Assembly (NCBI RefSeq): GCF_900176385.1
Contig: NZ_FWXN01000002.1
Coordinates: forward strand, 248,001 to 312,000
Length of the DNA: 64,000 nt
Source of the DNA: Janibacter indicus
Lineage (GTDB): Bacteria; Actinomycetota; Actinomycetes; Actinomycetales; Dermatophilaceae
Reading direction: 5' to 3'
Part shown: piece by piece, positions 24,765-32,989 of the stretch
Position numbering within the stretch: position 1 is the stretch's first letter
How the letters are laid out: every line of letters begins with the position of its first letter
Position numbers and translations under genes: made by a program
Notes under the pieces: model-generated
What the model was told of the DNA's origin: nothing
What the model saw: only the letters and a program-made list of their open reading frames with translations
The model's database searches: none

Positions 24765-25394
24765 ATGAGCTTCTTCGAGCGAGCACGCGCTGGCTATGAC
24801 AACCTCGCCGGGCGCACCGACGACGCCTTCGACCGTGCGACGGCGAGCAAGGACCTCGGCGAGATCGACAAGCACTACCGCGACCTCGGGGTCCTGGCCT
24901 ATCTCGCGGCGACCGGGCGGCCGGTCGACGAGGCGACCCAGCACCGGCTGCTGGGTGCGCTGACCGCCCTCGAGCAGCGCGGTGCGATCCGCGACTTCAC
25001 GCTCCACACGACTGGTGGGGCGCCGGCAGGTGCTCCCCAGGCCCCGCAGCGCGAAGGGGGGTCCGACGGCATCCCGACGCCTCCGCCGGAGCGGGCCGGC
25101 CGGCACGGCGACTTCCTCAGCCAGCCGCGCGACCAGGCGCTGCCGGCGTCGACGATGCCCCCGCCGGCCCCGCCCGCTGCTGCGGGCGGGGGCCCGGGTG
25201 GCGACGGCGTGGCGGGCAGTGGGGTGGCCGGTCAGCCGGAGCGGACGTGGCCGGCGAGCGACCCGGACGAGACGACCGGCCCGCGGCCGGTGCCGCCCCC
25301 GCCGCCGCCGTCAACCGGCGGCACCTGGGGGCCGCCGCAGCAGGACAACCAGGGCCCGACCCGGTGGCAGCCGGTCCGTCGCGGCGAGGCGTGA
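24765..25394 (+). CDS. Hypothetical protein with proline-rich tail
   Basis: This 209-residue protein has an ordered N-terminal domain (about 1-90, MSFFERARAGYDNLAGRTDD to GAIRDFTLHTTG) and a long disordered tail rich in Pro, Gly and Ala. The N-terminal part looks helical and includes HYRDLGVLAYLAATGRPVDE. I do not recognise the family. The ATG at 24765 is preferred over an upstream frame extension that lacks a Shine-Dalgarno. Confidence 0.7.
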   Translation: MSFFERARAGYDNLAGRTDDAFDRATASKDLGEIDKHYRDLGVLAYLAATGRPVDEATQHRLLGALTALEQRGAIRDFTLHTTGGAPAGAPQAPQREGGSDGIPTPPPERAGRHGDFLSQPRDQALPASTMPPPAPPAAAGGGPGGDGVAGSGVAGQPERTWPASDPDETTGPRPVPPPPPPSTGGTWGPPQQDNQGPTRWQPVRRGEA

Positions 25395-25401
25395 GCCCCG
25401 C

Positions 25402-26250
25402 TCAGAGGGCCACCGTGACCGCGAGCACCGGCGGGGTGACGAAGGACGCCACGCAGATGCCGTAGAGCACGAGCGTCTGCCACGGGGCCGGGTCGTCGGC
25501 GACGAGCAGGCGGATCCGTGCCGCGGCCGCGCCGGCGCCGACCGATGCCCCGGGGGTGAGGTCCTCACCCGTGGCCTCGGCGAGTGCGACGAGGGCTCGC
25601 CCGAGCGCGACCTCGCCGACCTCGTCGCGTGCCGCGCGGTCGGCGAGCACCTCGACGAGCAGCGCGACCTCACGCAGGGCGGCGTCGGTGCGCAGCAGGC
25701 GCGGCGTGGCGGTGTGCAGCACGGTGAAGAACTCGAGCACGAGGTCGTGCCGCTCCCGCAGGTGGGCCTCCTCGTGGGCGACGACGGCGGCGAGCTGCTC
25801 GTCGGGCAGGGCCGCCAGGGCCGCTTCGGTGATGACCAGACGCGACCCCGCGCCCGGGACGCAGTAGGCCGAGAGCTCCTGGGAGGGCAACACGCGGGTG
25901 TGGTCGCCCTCGTGCCGCCCCACGAGGTCGACGAGGCGACGGTGCTCGTCGCGGGAGGCGCGGATCCGGGTGCCGACGTTGTGCCCGTTGACGAGGAGCC
26001 GCACGAGCACGCCGACGGACGCGATGGCGGCGACGACGAGGATCGCGACCTCGACGGGCGCCGGCCAGGGCTGTGGGTGGACGAGGGCGAGCGGGGCGGC
26101 CGTGAGCAGGCAGAGCACGGCCGACAGGGAGAGCGACTGCCACACCAGGAGCGCCGCCCGGGGGCTCGTGCGCAGCCGCTCGACGCGCACGAGCAGGCGC
26201 GGGGCGGCGAGGAGTGCCGCTGCGCAGAGCAGCAGCAGGGCGGCGATCAC
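25402..26250 (-). CDS. M56 (BlaR1-like) membrane metallopeptidase
   Basis: This 282-residue membrane protein has helices near residues 2-20, 35-60 and 65-85 and at the C-terminus. The zinc-protease motif HEEAH lies in AAVVAHEEAHLRERHDLVLE, and the second acidic ligand is in EVLADRAARDEV. It resembles BlaR1 without a sensor domain. The partner is the BlaI repressor encoded just before it, and the GTG start overlaps the blaI stop (GTGA). BlaR-type proteases inactivate BlaI. Confidence 0.88.
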   Translation of the reverse strand: MIAALLLLCAAALLAAPRLLVRVERLRTSPRAALLVWQSLSLSAVLCLLTAAPLALVHPQPWPAPVEVAILVVAAIASVGVLVRLLVNGHNVGTRIRASRDEHRRLVDLVGRHEGDHTRVLPSQELSAYCVPGAGSRLVITEAALAALPDEQLAAVVAHEEAHLRERHDLVLEFFTVLHTATPRLLRTDAALREVALLVEVLADRAARDEVGEVALGRALVALAEATGEDLTPGASVGAGAAAARIRLLVADDPAPWQTLVLYGICVASFVTPPVLAVTVAL

Positions 26251-26675
26251 CCTCGTGAGTGTGCCGCACCCCGACCGCGTCGCCGTGCGGGGCGATCGCC
26301 CTGGGCCTCGACCGCGGCCATCGCCTCGCGGACGGCGGCCAGGTCGTCGGGACTCGCCTCCGCGAGGAAGTGCAGGATCGCCGCCTGTCGCTCGGCGCCG
26401 CTCAGGTCGTGCAGCGGGCTGCGCATGGCCTCGGCGGTGAGGGACTCGCGGCTGGCGGCTGGGCGGTAGCGCCAAGCGCGGCCGTCCCGCTCACGGGTGG
26501 TCACCCCCTTCGCCTCGAGGCGGGAGAGGACCGTCATGACGGTCGTGTAGGCGAGGTCGCGACCGGTGAGGCCGTCGAGGACCTCGCGGACGGTGAGGCC
26601 GTGGTCGGCGTCGCTGGACCACAGGACGTCCATGATCGCCTGCTCGAGGTCACCGAGGGACGCGTTCTTGGCCAT
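26247..26675 (-). CDS. BlaI/MecI family repressor
   Basis: This 142-residue winged-helix protein contains GDLEQAIMDVLWSSD, TVREVLDGLTGRDLAYTTVM, TVLSRLEAKGVTTRERDGRA and WRYRPAASRE, the BlaI pattern. The C-terminal tail is basic. The ATG at 26675 lies inside the end of cydC (26-nt overlap), so translation is coupled to the cytochrome bd operon. The M56 protease gene follows. Its targets may include this operon as well as cell-envelope genes. Confidence 0.9.
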   Translation of the reverse strand: MAKNASLGDLEQAIMDVLWSSDADHGLTVREVLDGLTGRDLAYTTVMTVLSRLEAKGVTTRERDGRAWRYRPAASRESLTAEAMRSPLHDLSGAERQAAILHFLAEASPDDLAAVREAMAAVEAQGDRPARRRGRGAAHSRG

Positions 26676-28329
26676 GGTGGGCTCCTTCCCTGGTGATGGT
26701 GACGGTGCGGTCGAGACGATCGAGGCCGACGCCGTGGTGGGTCACCATGATCACCGACCGCCCGCCGGCGTGCTGCAGCAGGTCGGCGATGACCGCGTCG
26801 GCGGTCGGGTGGTCGAGGTGGGCGACGGGCTCGTCGAGGAGGATCACCGGTCGCTGGCTGGCGATGGCGCGGGCGATGGCCAGGCGGGCGCGCTCGCCTC
26901 CGGAGATGCCACGACCGTCGGCGCCGAGTCGCGTGTCGAGGCCCTCGGGGAGGGCGTCGAGCCACGTGCCGAGCCCCGCCCGACGAAGGGAGTCGACGAG
27001 CGCCTCGTCGTCCGCCTCCGGAGCGGCGAGGACGAGGTTGGCGCGCAGGGTGCCGGCGAAGACGTGGGGCTCGTCGTCGACGACGGCGATGTGGGAGCGG
27101 ATGTCGGCGAGCTCGGTCGTCGTGACGTCGCGGTCGTCCACGGTGTAGGTGCCGGCGGTGGGGTCGAGGTGGCGGGCGAGGACGGCCAGCAGGGTGGACT
27201 TGCCGGCGCCGTTGGGCCCGGTGACCGCGAGGTGCTCGCCGGGTTCGACGACGAGGTCGACCGGCCCCAGGTCGGTGCGGCCGGGGACCCATCCGGCGGT
27301 GAGCCCGCGCAGCTCGAGCCGCGGGGCCCGCACGCCCTGTGCCGCACCCGAGCTCGGCAGGACGGTGGGGTCCTGCACGGCCGGCGGTACCGGGCCCTGG
27401 GGAGTCGCGACCGCCGGCTCCTGGTCGAGCAGCTCGTCGAGTCGCGCGGCGCAGGCACGTGCCCGCGCCAGCGCGCGGGTGGCGTCGGTGAGTACGCCGA
27501 GGGCTTCGCCGGTCGCGACCGGGGCGAGGACGAGCAGTGCCTGGACCGGGGTGCTGGCGCCCGAGGTCGTGGCGAGCCCCGCGGCGGCCAGCGTCGCGAT
27601 GCCCGTGATGACGAGCACCGCTGCGGCGGAGAGGGATCGGCCCCACGCCTGCCGGGCGACGCTCACTCGCAGCTCGGTGTGCGCCTCGCGCAACCAGCCG
27701 GCTGCCGTCTCGGTGCCACCGACCGCGCGCAGCTCGTCAGCGTGCGTGGCGATGAGCTCGGCGACGCGCGAGACCTCGGCGCGGGCGTCGAGCACGCGGG
27801 TCTGAGCGCGCGACTCGAGCCGGTCGGCGAGCCACGCGACGCCGGCGACGGCGAGGAGCATCGCCGCGAGCACGAGGCCGACTCGCGGGTCGACGAGAGC
27901 CGTGAGGGCCGCGGCGAGGACGCCGGCGACGAGCGCTGTCAGGGCCGGCACGGTGACCCGCACCGAGGCCTCGACGACGTCGGTGAGGTCGTCGACGACC
28001 CCGGTGAGCACCTCGGTGCGGCCCCGTCGCCCGAGCCGCGCTGGCGTCAGGGGGATGAGCGCGGCATAGGTGGCGGTGCGGGCCTCGGCGAGGTCGGCGA
28101 GCGCGGCATCGTGGCTGCGCAGCCGCTCCCAGTAGCGGAAGACCGGCCGGGCGAGACCAAAGGTGCGCACCGCGACGATCGCCGTGAGCAGCAGCATGAT
28201 CTGGGGTCGCTGGTCGGCCCGGACGATGAGCCAGCCGGAGGTCGTCGTCAGGGCAATGCCCGACGCGGTCGCGACGCCGCCGAGCAGGCCGGCGACGACG
28301 AGCCCTCGGCTCAGGTGCAGGAGCTTCAT
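26650..28329 (-). CDS. cydC: Thiol reductant ABC exporter subunit CydC
   Basis: This 559-residue ABC half-transporter begins MKLLHLSRGLVVAGLLGG and has six membrane helices (about 15-300). The nucleotide-binding domain carries Walker A TGPNGAGKST, signature ISGGERARLAIARAIAS and Walker B VILLDEPVAHLD. With CydD it exports cysteine or glutathione-type thiols needed to assemble cytochrome bd. The start overlaps the cydD stop (ATGA), and its last 26 nt overlap blaI. There are no repeats inside it, in contrast to cydB and cydD. Confidence 0.94.
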   Translation of the reverse strand: MKLLHLSRGLVVAGLLGGVATASGIALTTTSGWLIVRADQRPQIMLLLTAIVAVRTFGLARPVFRYWERLRSHDAALADLAEARTATYAALIPLTPARLGRRGRTEVLTGVVDDLTDVVEASVRVTVPALTALVAGVLAAALTALVDPRVGLVLAAMLLAVAGVAWLADRLESRAQTRVLDARAEVSRVAELIATHADELRAVGGTETAAGWLREAHTELRVSVARQAWGRSLSAAAVLVITGIATLAAAGLATTSGASTPVQALLVLAPVATGEALGVLTDATRALARARACAARLDELLDQEPAVATPQGPVPPAVQDPTVLPSSGAAQGVRAPRLELRGLTAGWVPGRTDLGPVDLVVEPGEHLAVTGPNGAGKSTLLAVLARHLDPTAGTYTVDDRDVTTTELADIRSHIAVVDDEPHVFAGTLRANLVLAAPEADDEALVDSLRRAGLGTWLDALPEGLDTRLGADGRGISGGERARLAIARAIASQRPVILLDEPVAHLDHPTADAVIADLLQHAGGRSVIMVTHHGVGLDRLDRTVTITREGAHHGQERVPR

Positions 28330-29990
28330 CGGGCCACCTCCGGCTGGCGCAGGGCGAGGTGCGCGTCGGCGCGGGCGACGAGATCGCTCTGGTGGGTCAC
28401 CGCGATGACGGTGCGGGTGCGGGCGAGGCGCTCGACGACCTCGCCGATCGTCGCGGCAGAGTCGGCGTCGACGTGGGCGGTGACCTCGTCGAGGAGGACG
28501 ACGGCCTCGGGGGAGAGGAGGGCCCGTGCCAGGACCAGCCGGGCACGCTGACCGGCCGACAGGCCGAAGCCGTCGTCGCCGATCCGCGTGTCGAGCCCGT
28601 CGGGCAGCCCGGCGACGGTGCCGTCGAGGCCGACCTCGCGCAGCGCCTCCCACAGGTCGTGGGACTCGTGCGGGCCGCCGATGGTGAGGTTGTCGCGCAG
28701 GGTCCCGGCGCCGAGGAAGGGGCGCTGGGTCACGAGGTGGACGAGTGGGGCGCTGACCCGGCCGCTGTCCGGTCGGCGGATGCCGGCGACGAGCTCGAGC
28801 AGCGTCGTCTTGCCGCAGCCGGACGGTCCGGTGACGACCGTGAGCCCGGGGCCGGCGACGAGGTCGACACCGGTGAGGGTCGCCCCCTTCGCCCCGGGGT
28901 GGGTGTAGTCGACCCCGGTGACGGTGACGACCTCCTCGGCCCCGCCCCCTTCACTCCGCATTGCCGTACGGCAATGCGGACTCGCGCCCCCTCCAGCCTG
29001 CATTGCCGTAGGGCAATGCGGACTGTCGAGCTCGGCGAGGATGGCGTCGAGGGCCGCGGCACCGTCGGCGGCGGAGTGGAACTCGGTCCCGACCCGTCGG
29101 ATCGGCCAGTAGGCCTCGGGCGCGAGGAGGATCGCAGTGAGCCCGACGAGCAGGTCCATCGAGCCGTGGGTCAGGCGCAGCCCGACGGCGACGGCGACGA
29201 TGGCGACCGAGATCGTCGCGAGCAGCTCCAGCGCCGCGGCCGACATGAAGGCCAGCCGCAGCGTGCGCATCGTGGCCCGTCGGTGCCGCTGGCTCACCTC
29301 GCCGATCGTGTCGACCTGCCGCTCGGCGCGGCCGTAGACCACGAGCGTCGGCAGCCCGCGCACGACGTCGAGGAAGTGCCCCGACAGGTCCGTCAGCGCG
29401 CCCCACCTGCGCTCGGTGTCCTCCTGCGTCGTCGCGCCGATGAGCGCCGCGAAGAGCGGGAGCAGCCACACCGTGCCGACGACGATCGCCGCGCTCGGCC
29501 AGTCGACGACGGCGAGGCAGGCGATGGCGAGCGCCGGCACGACCGCGGCGGAGACGAGGGCGGGCAGGTACTTCGCGACATAGGGCTCGACGGCGCTCGT
29601 GCCCTGCGTCGCGAGGGTGAGTGCCCGCGAGCGGCCCCGGACGAAGGGGGACTCCCCGGCCTCGTCCGTGACGTCACGCTGGTCCGTCGGTCGCCGTGAC
29701 CAGGCCGCGAGCAGCTGCTCGCGCAGCCCCGTCGCCACGGTGGCGCCGGCCCGCGCCGCCACCGTCTCGGAGAGCGCCCCGAGCACGGCACGGGCCGCGA
29801 AGAGCCCGCCGGTCCACAGCGCGGGCCCGGTGAGGTCGGACCCACGCACCACCGCGACGACGAGCGAGGCGAGGGCGAAGGCCGTCGCGATCGTCGCGAC
29901 GCCCTGCACGATGCCGATGCCGGCCAGCGCCGCCACCGGCCTGCGGGTGGCCGGGACCACCCGCAGGATGCGTGGGTCGAAGGGCCTCAT
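28326..29990 (-). CDS. cydD: Thiol reductant ABC exporter subunit CydD, with in-frame repeat insertion
   Basis: This 554-residue ABC half-transporter is the partner of CydC. The membrane domain spans about 1-300. The nucleotide-binding domain has VVTGPSGCGKTTLLELVAG, LSAGQRARLVLARALLS and AVVLLDEVTAHVD. Between the two domains, residues about 324-344 (DSPHCPTAMQAGGGASPHCR and onward) are encoded by a palindrome-pair repeat also found in four intergenic places. The frame is kept, so the linker is lengthened without obvious damage. The gene lies 1 bp after the cydB stop and overlaps cydC by 4 nt. Confidence 0.94.
   Translation of the reverse strand: MRPFDPRILRVVPATRRPVAALAGIGIVQGVATIATAFALASLVVAVVRGSDLTGPALWTGGLFAARAVLGALSETVAARAGATVATGLREQLLAAWSRRPTDQRDVTDEAGESPFVRGRSRALTLATQGTSAVEPYVAKYLPALVSAAVVPALAIACLAVVDWPSAAIVVGTVWLLPLFAALIGATTQEDTERRWGALTDLSGHFLDVVRGLPTLVVYGRAERQVDTIGEVSQRHRRATMRTLRLAFMSAAALELLATISVAIVAVAVGLRLTHGSMDLLVGLTAILLAPEAYWPIRRVGTEFHSAADGAAALDAILAELDSPHCPTAMQAGGGASPHCRTAMRSEGGGAEEVVTVTGVDYTHPGAKGATLTGVDLVAGPGLTVVTGPSGCGKTTLLELVAGIRRPDSGRVSAPLVHLVTQRPFLGAGTLRDNLTIGGPHESHDLWEALREVGLDGTVAGLPDGLDTRIGDDGFGLSAGQRARLVLARALLSPEAVVLLDEVTAHVDADSAATIGEVVERLARTRTVIAVTHQSDLVARADAHLALRQPEVAR
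28958..29019. repeat. Paired-palindrome element (family A), inside cydD
   Basis: Two 20-bp palindromes, GCATTGCCGTACGGCAATGC (28958-28977) and GCATTGCCGTAGGGCAATGC (29000-29019), are spaced 42 bp start to start. The 22-nt spacer differs from those of the intergenic copies. The copy is translated as part of the CydD interdomain linker. Confidence 0.92.
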
Positions 29991-29991
29991 G

Positions 29992-31116
29992 TCAGTGCGC
30001 CTCCGCGCCGGCCTGCTCGCGGACCGGCATGTGCTCGACGGACAGTCGACGGCGGAAGACCCAGTAGGTCCACACCGTGTAGGCGAGCATGATCGGCGTG
30101 AAGACGACGGCGGCCCACGTCATGATCGTCAGGGTCATCGGCGAGCTGGCCGCGGCCTCGAGGGTCAGGTCGGGGCTGTCGCCGCGACCGTTGATGGCAT
30201 TGGGCGTCAGCATGAGGAAGTAGGCGACGACCGTCAGGCCGATCGTCACGGAGGTGCCGACGAAGGCCCAGCCCTCCCTCCCCTTCGTGTTGGCGGCGAT
30301 GGCGGCGAGCAGCGCGACGGCGGCGAGGGCCATCGCGACCCACGCGGCGGTCGTGCCGCGCTGGGTGCCGAGCCAGACGAAGAGCGCGACGGCGAGCACC
30401 GCGGTGACCAGGCCGGCGCGGGTGGCGACCGACCGGGCCCGGGTGCGGATGTCGCCGGTGGTCTTCAGCGCGAGGAAGTGGGCGCCGTGCGTCAGGCAGG
30501 CGGCCGTGACGGTGAGGCCGCCGAGGATCGCGACCGGCGTGAGCAAGCTGAGCAGGTTGCCGTCGAACTCGGTGTAGGCCGTGCTGCCCATCATGTGCTC
30601 GGTCATCGGCAGGCCGGCGACGAGGTTGGTCAGGGCGACGCCGACGAGGAAGGGGGCGACGAAGGAGCCGGCGACGATCGCCAGGTCCCAGCGGCGCACC
30701 CACTCACGGTCGTGCCGCTTGTGCCGGTACTCCAGCCCCATGTTGCGCAGGATGAGCGTGACGAGCAGGAGCAGCAGCGCGAGGTACATGCCGGAGAACA
30801 TCGTCGCGTACCAGTGCGGGAAGGCGGCGAAGGTCGCGCCGCCCGCGGTGAGCAGCCACACCTCGTTGCCGTCCCAGTGGGGGCCGATGGTCGTGAGCAT
30901 CGTGCGCCGCCGCGTCTCCCGCTCCTCGCCTCCCTTGTCGCCCCCACGTTGATCGAGGTGCGAGGCCGTCCGCGGCCGAGCCTCGAGATCGCCGGCGCCG
31001 GAACCCTTGTCGAGCACGGGCAGGAGCATCCCGACACCGAAGTCGAAGCCCTCGGTGACGAGGTAACCGGTCCACAGGACCGCCAGCAGGACGAACCAGA
31101 TGGTGATGAGATCCAT
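29992..31116 (-). CDS. cydB: Cytochrome bd ubiquinol/menaquinol oxidase subunit II, with in-frame repeat insertion
   Basis: This 374-residue integral membrane protein has EGFDFGVGMLLPVL, TIGPHWDGNEVWLLTAGGATFAAFPHWYA and the later FRRRL end, all typical of CydB. Residues about 43-58 (DLEARPRTASHLDQRG) come from a palindromic repeat found elsewhere in the window and lengthen the loop between helices 1 and 2. CydB stabilises CydA and its haems. It is 14 nt after cydA and 1 nt before cydD. ATG at 31116 is the start, since the open frame upstream lies inside cydA. Confidence 0.94.
   Translation of the reverse strand: MDLITIWFVLLAVLWTGYLVTEGFDFGVGMLLPVLDKGSGAGDLEARPRTASHLDQRGGDKGGEERETRRRTMLTTIGPHWDGNEVWLLTAGGATFAAFPHWYATMFSGMYLALLLLLVTLILRNMGLEYRHKRHDREWVRRWDLAIVAGSFVAPFLVGVALTNLVAGLPMTEHMMGSTAYTEFDGNLLSLLTPVAILGGLTVTAACLTHGAHFLALKTTGDIRTRARSVATRAGLVTAVLAVALFVWLGTQRGTTAAWVAMALAAVALLAAIAANTKGREGWAFVGTSVTIGLTVVAYFLMLTPNAINGRGDSPDLTLEAAASSPMTLTIMTWAAVVFTPIMLAYTVWTYWVFRRRLSVEHMPVREQAGAEAH
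30947..30990. repeat. Palindromic element, family B, inside cydB
   Basis: The copy runs GTTGATCGAGGTGCGAGG, a short middle, then GAGCCTCGAGATC. It is nearly the same as the intergenic copy at 5463-5508. It is read in frame in the first extramembrane loop of CydB. Confidence 0.88.
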
Positions 31117-31130
31117 GTCAGTGCTCCCGG

Positions 31131-32570
31131 TCAGTAGGCGAACTCGAGCGGCTGGTCGTCCTCGACGAGACGTGGCTGCTCGAAGGGCTCGGCGCCCTTG
31201 CGGATGTAGGCGAGGAGGAGGCGGACCTCGACGACGGCCAGGCCTCCGTAGAGCAGGGTGAAGACGATCATCGACGTCCACACGTCGGCGGCACCGACCG
31301 AAGGGGAGACGGCGGTGTGCGTGGCCATCTCGCCGAAGACGACCCACGGCTGGCGCCCGACCTCGGTGAAGATCCAGCCGAAGCTGTGCCCGAGGACGGT
31401 GGCGATCGGGGTGAGCACGATGATCGGGAAGACCCAGCGCTGCATCGGCACGCGGTCCTTGCGCGTGGCCCACAGCGCCCAGGCGCCGACGGCCATGGCG
31501 AAGAAGCCGGTGGTCATCATCAGGCGGAAGTTCCAGTAGGTCATGGCGATCGGCGGGATGTAGGTCTCGGCCTGCGTCAGCTCGTCGTCGCCGAAGCTCT
31601 CGCGGTACTCGGCCTCGAGGTCGGCGATGCCCCGGACCTCACCGTCGAAGCTCCCGGTGCCGAGGAAGGAGAGCAGGCACGGGATCTCGATGACGTGCTT
31701 GGGGTCCTCGCCGCCGAGGCCGGCGACGGTCAGGACGGAGAAGGGCGCGCACTCGCCCTCGGGCGGGGTGTCGTAGAGGGCTTCTGCCGCGGCCATCTTC
31801 ATCGGCTGGACCTCGGTCATGACCTTGCCCTGGAGGTCGCCACTGATCGCCACGCCGAGGCCGCCGAGCAGGACGACGACGGCACCGAGCCGCGCCGCGT
31901 GTCGGTACATCCTGCGGTCGGCGTCGGGTCCCCCCTTCGTCACGGTCCGGCGCAGCTTGTGCAGCCCCACGGCCATGACCAGGGCGCCGCCGACGAGGTA
32001 GCAGGCGGTGATGACGTGGGGGAAGGCGACGAGCTGGACCTCGTTGGTGAGGATCGCGACGAAGTCGGCCATCTCGGCCCGACCGGTCTCGGGGTTGATC
32101 CGGTAGCCGACGGGGTGCTGCATGAAGGAGTTGGCCGCAAGGATGAAGTACGCCGACAGCAGGGTGCCGACGTGCACGATCCACATGCAGGCCGCGTGCA
32201 GACGCTCGGGGATGCGGCCCCAGCCGAAGATCCACAGGCCGAGGAAGGTCGACTCGAGGAAGAAGGCGAGTAGCGCCTCGAGGGCTAACGGCGCGCCGAA
32301 GATGTCACCGACGAAGCGGCTGTAGCTGCTCCAGTTCATCCCGAACTGGAACTCCTGGACGATGCCGGTGACCAGGCCGAGGGCGAAGTTGATCGTGAAG
32401 AGCTTGCCGAGGAACTTCGCCATCCGCAGGTGGCCCTCGTCGCGCGTGCGGATCCACCGCGAGTGGTACCAGGCGACGATCGCGGACAGCCCGATCGTGA
32501 TCGGCACGAAGAAGAAGTGGTAGACGGTGGTGATCGCGAACTGCCACCGTGCGAGGTCGAGGACGTCCAT
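31131..32570 (-). CDS. cydA: Cytochrome bd oxidase subunit I
   Basis: This 479-residue membrane protein holds three haems. His18 in TTVYHFFFVPITIGL is the haem ligand near the N-terminus. LALEALLAFFLESTFLGLW, FPHVITACYLVGGA, MTYWNFRLMMTTGF and GWIFTEVGRQPWVVFGE are the other conserved blocks. It oxidises menaquinol and reduces oxygen with high affinity. It is the first gene of cydABDC, with ATG at 32570 preceded by GAAGGAACC. A perfect inverted repeat lies just upstream. Confidence 0.96.
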   Translation of the reverse strand: MDVLDLARWQFAITTVYHFFFVPITIGLSAIVAWYHSRWIRTRDEGHLRMAKFLGKLFTINFALGLVTGIVQEFQFGMNWSSYSRFVGDIFGAPLALEALLAFFLESTFLGLWIFGWGRIPERLHAACMWIVHVGTLLSAYFILAANSFMQHPVGYRINPETGRAEMADFVAILTNEVQLVAFPHVITACYLVGGALVMAVGLHKLRRTVTKGGPDADRRMYRHAARLGAVVVLLGGLGVAISGDLQGKVMTEVQPMKMAAAEALYDTPPEGECAPFSVLTVAGLGGEDPKHVIEIPCLLSFLGTGSFDGEVRGIADLEAEYRESFGDDELTQAETYIPPIAMTYWNFRLMMTTGFFAMAVGAWALWATRKDRVPMQRWVFPIIVLTPIATVLGHSFGWIFTEVGRQPWVVFGEMATHTAVSPSVGAADVWTSMIVFTLLYGGLAVVEVRLLLAYIRKGAEPFEQPRLVEDDQPLEFAY

Positions 32571-32581
32571 CCAGGTTCCTT

Positions 32582-32615
32582 CTACTACGTCGATGAATAC
32601 GACATGACGTAGTAG
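32582..32615. promoter_or_regulatory. Inverted repeat before cydA, candidate operator
   Basis: CTACTACGTC and GACGTAGTAG are perfect 10-bp arms around a 14-nt centre, and GTCG/CGAC form an inner pair. The repeat lies 12-45 nt before the cydA ATG, so it overlaps the probable transcription start or leader. It does not match the Rex consensus. Confidence 0.5.
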
Positions 32616-32632
32616 ATGCTACCCCCCTCGCC

Positions 32633-32854
32633 GGTCGAGGTGCGACGAAGGAGCCTCGAGACCTCCAGTCCGCTGGTCTGGGTCCCACGCTCCGCGTGGG
32701 CGGTGCGACGAAGGAGCCTCGAGGCCTCCAGTCCGTTGGTCTGGGTCCCACGCTCCGCGTGGGCGGTGCGACGAAGGAGCCTCGAGACCTCCAGTCCGTT
32801 GGTCTGGGGTCCCACGCTCCGCGTGGGCGGTGCGACGAAGGAGCCTCGAGACCC
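32633..32854. repeat. Tandem repeat array between phoD and cydA
   Basis: Units beginning TGCGACGAAGGAGCCTCGAG start at 32641, 32704, 32767 and 32831, a period of 63-64 bp. Each contains TCCAGTCCG, GGTCTGGGTCCCACGCTCCG and CGTGGGCGG; CCCACGCTCCGCGTGGG is itself a hairpin. The flanks carry GGTCGAGG and CTCGAGACC as in family B. I see no gene in the 419-bp gap 32571-32989 other than this array and the cydA operator. Confidence 0.9.
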
Positions 32855-32989
32855 GGACGGACGAAGGGAGACCCCGCCGCCCGCCGAAGTCCCTGCGTCC
32901 CCGGGACGCTCACGTCGTCGCGACGGACTTCGGCTTGATGTGCGGCGAGGCCTCCCTTCGCCCGCTCCCCACGGCTCACCCCTTGCGAC

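Noticed and set aside
32633-32854. CRISPR-like or VNTR coding region
   Set aside because: The 63-64 bp units are nearly identical along their whole length and hold no spacers. Open frames through them are repeats of the same shadow peptide without a start signal.
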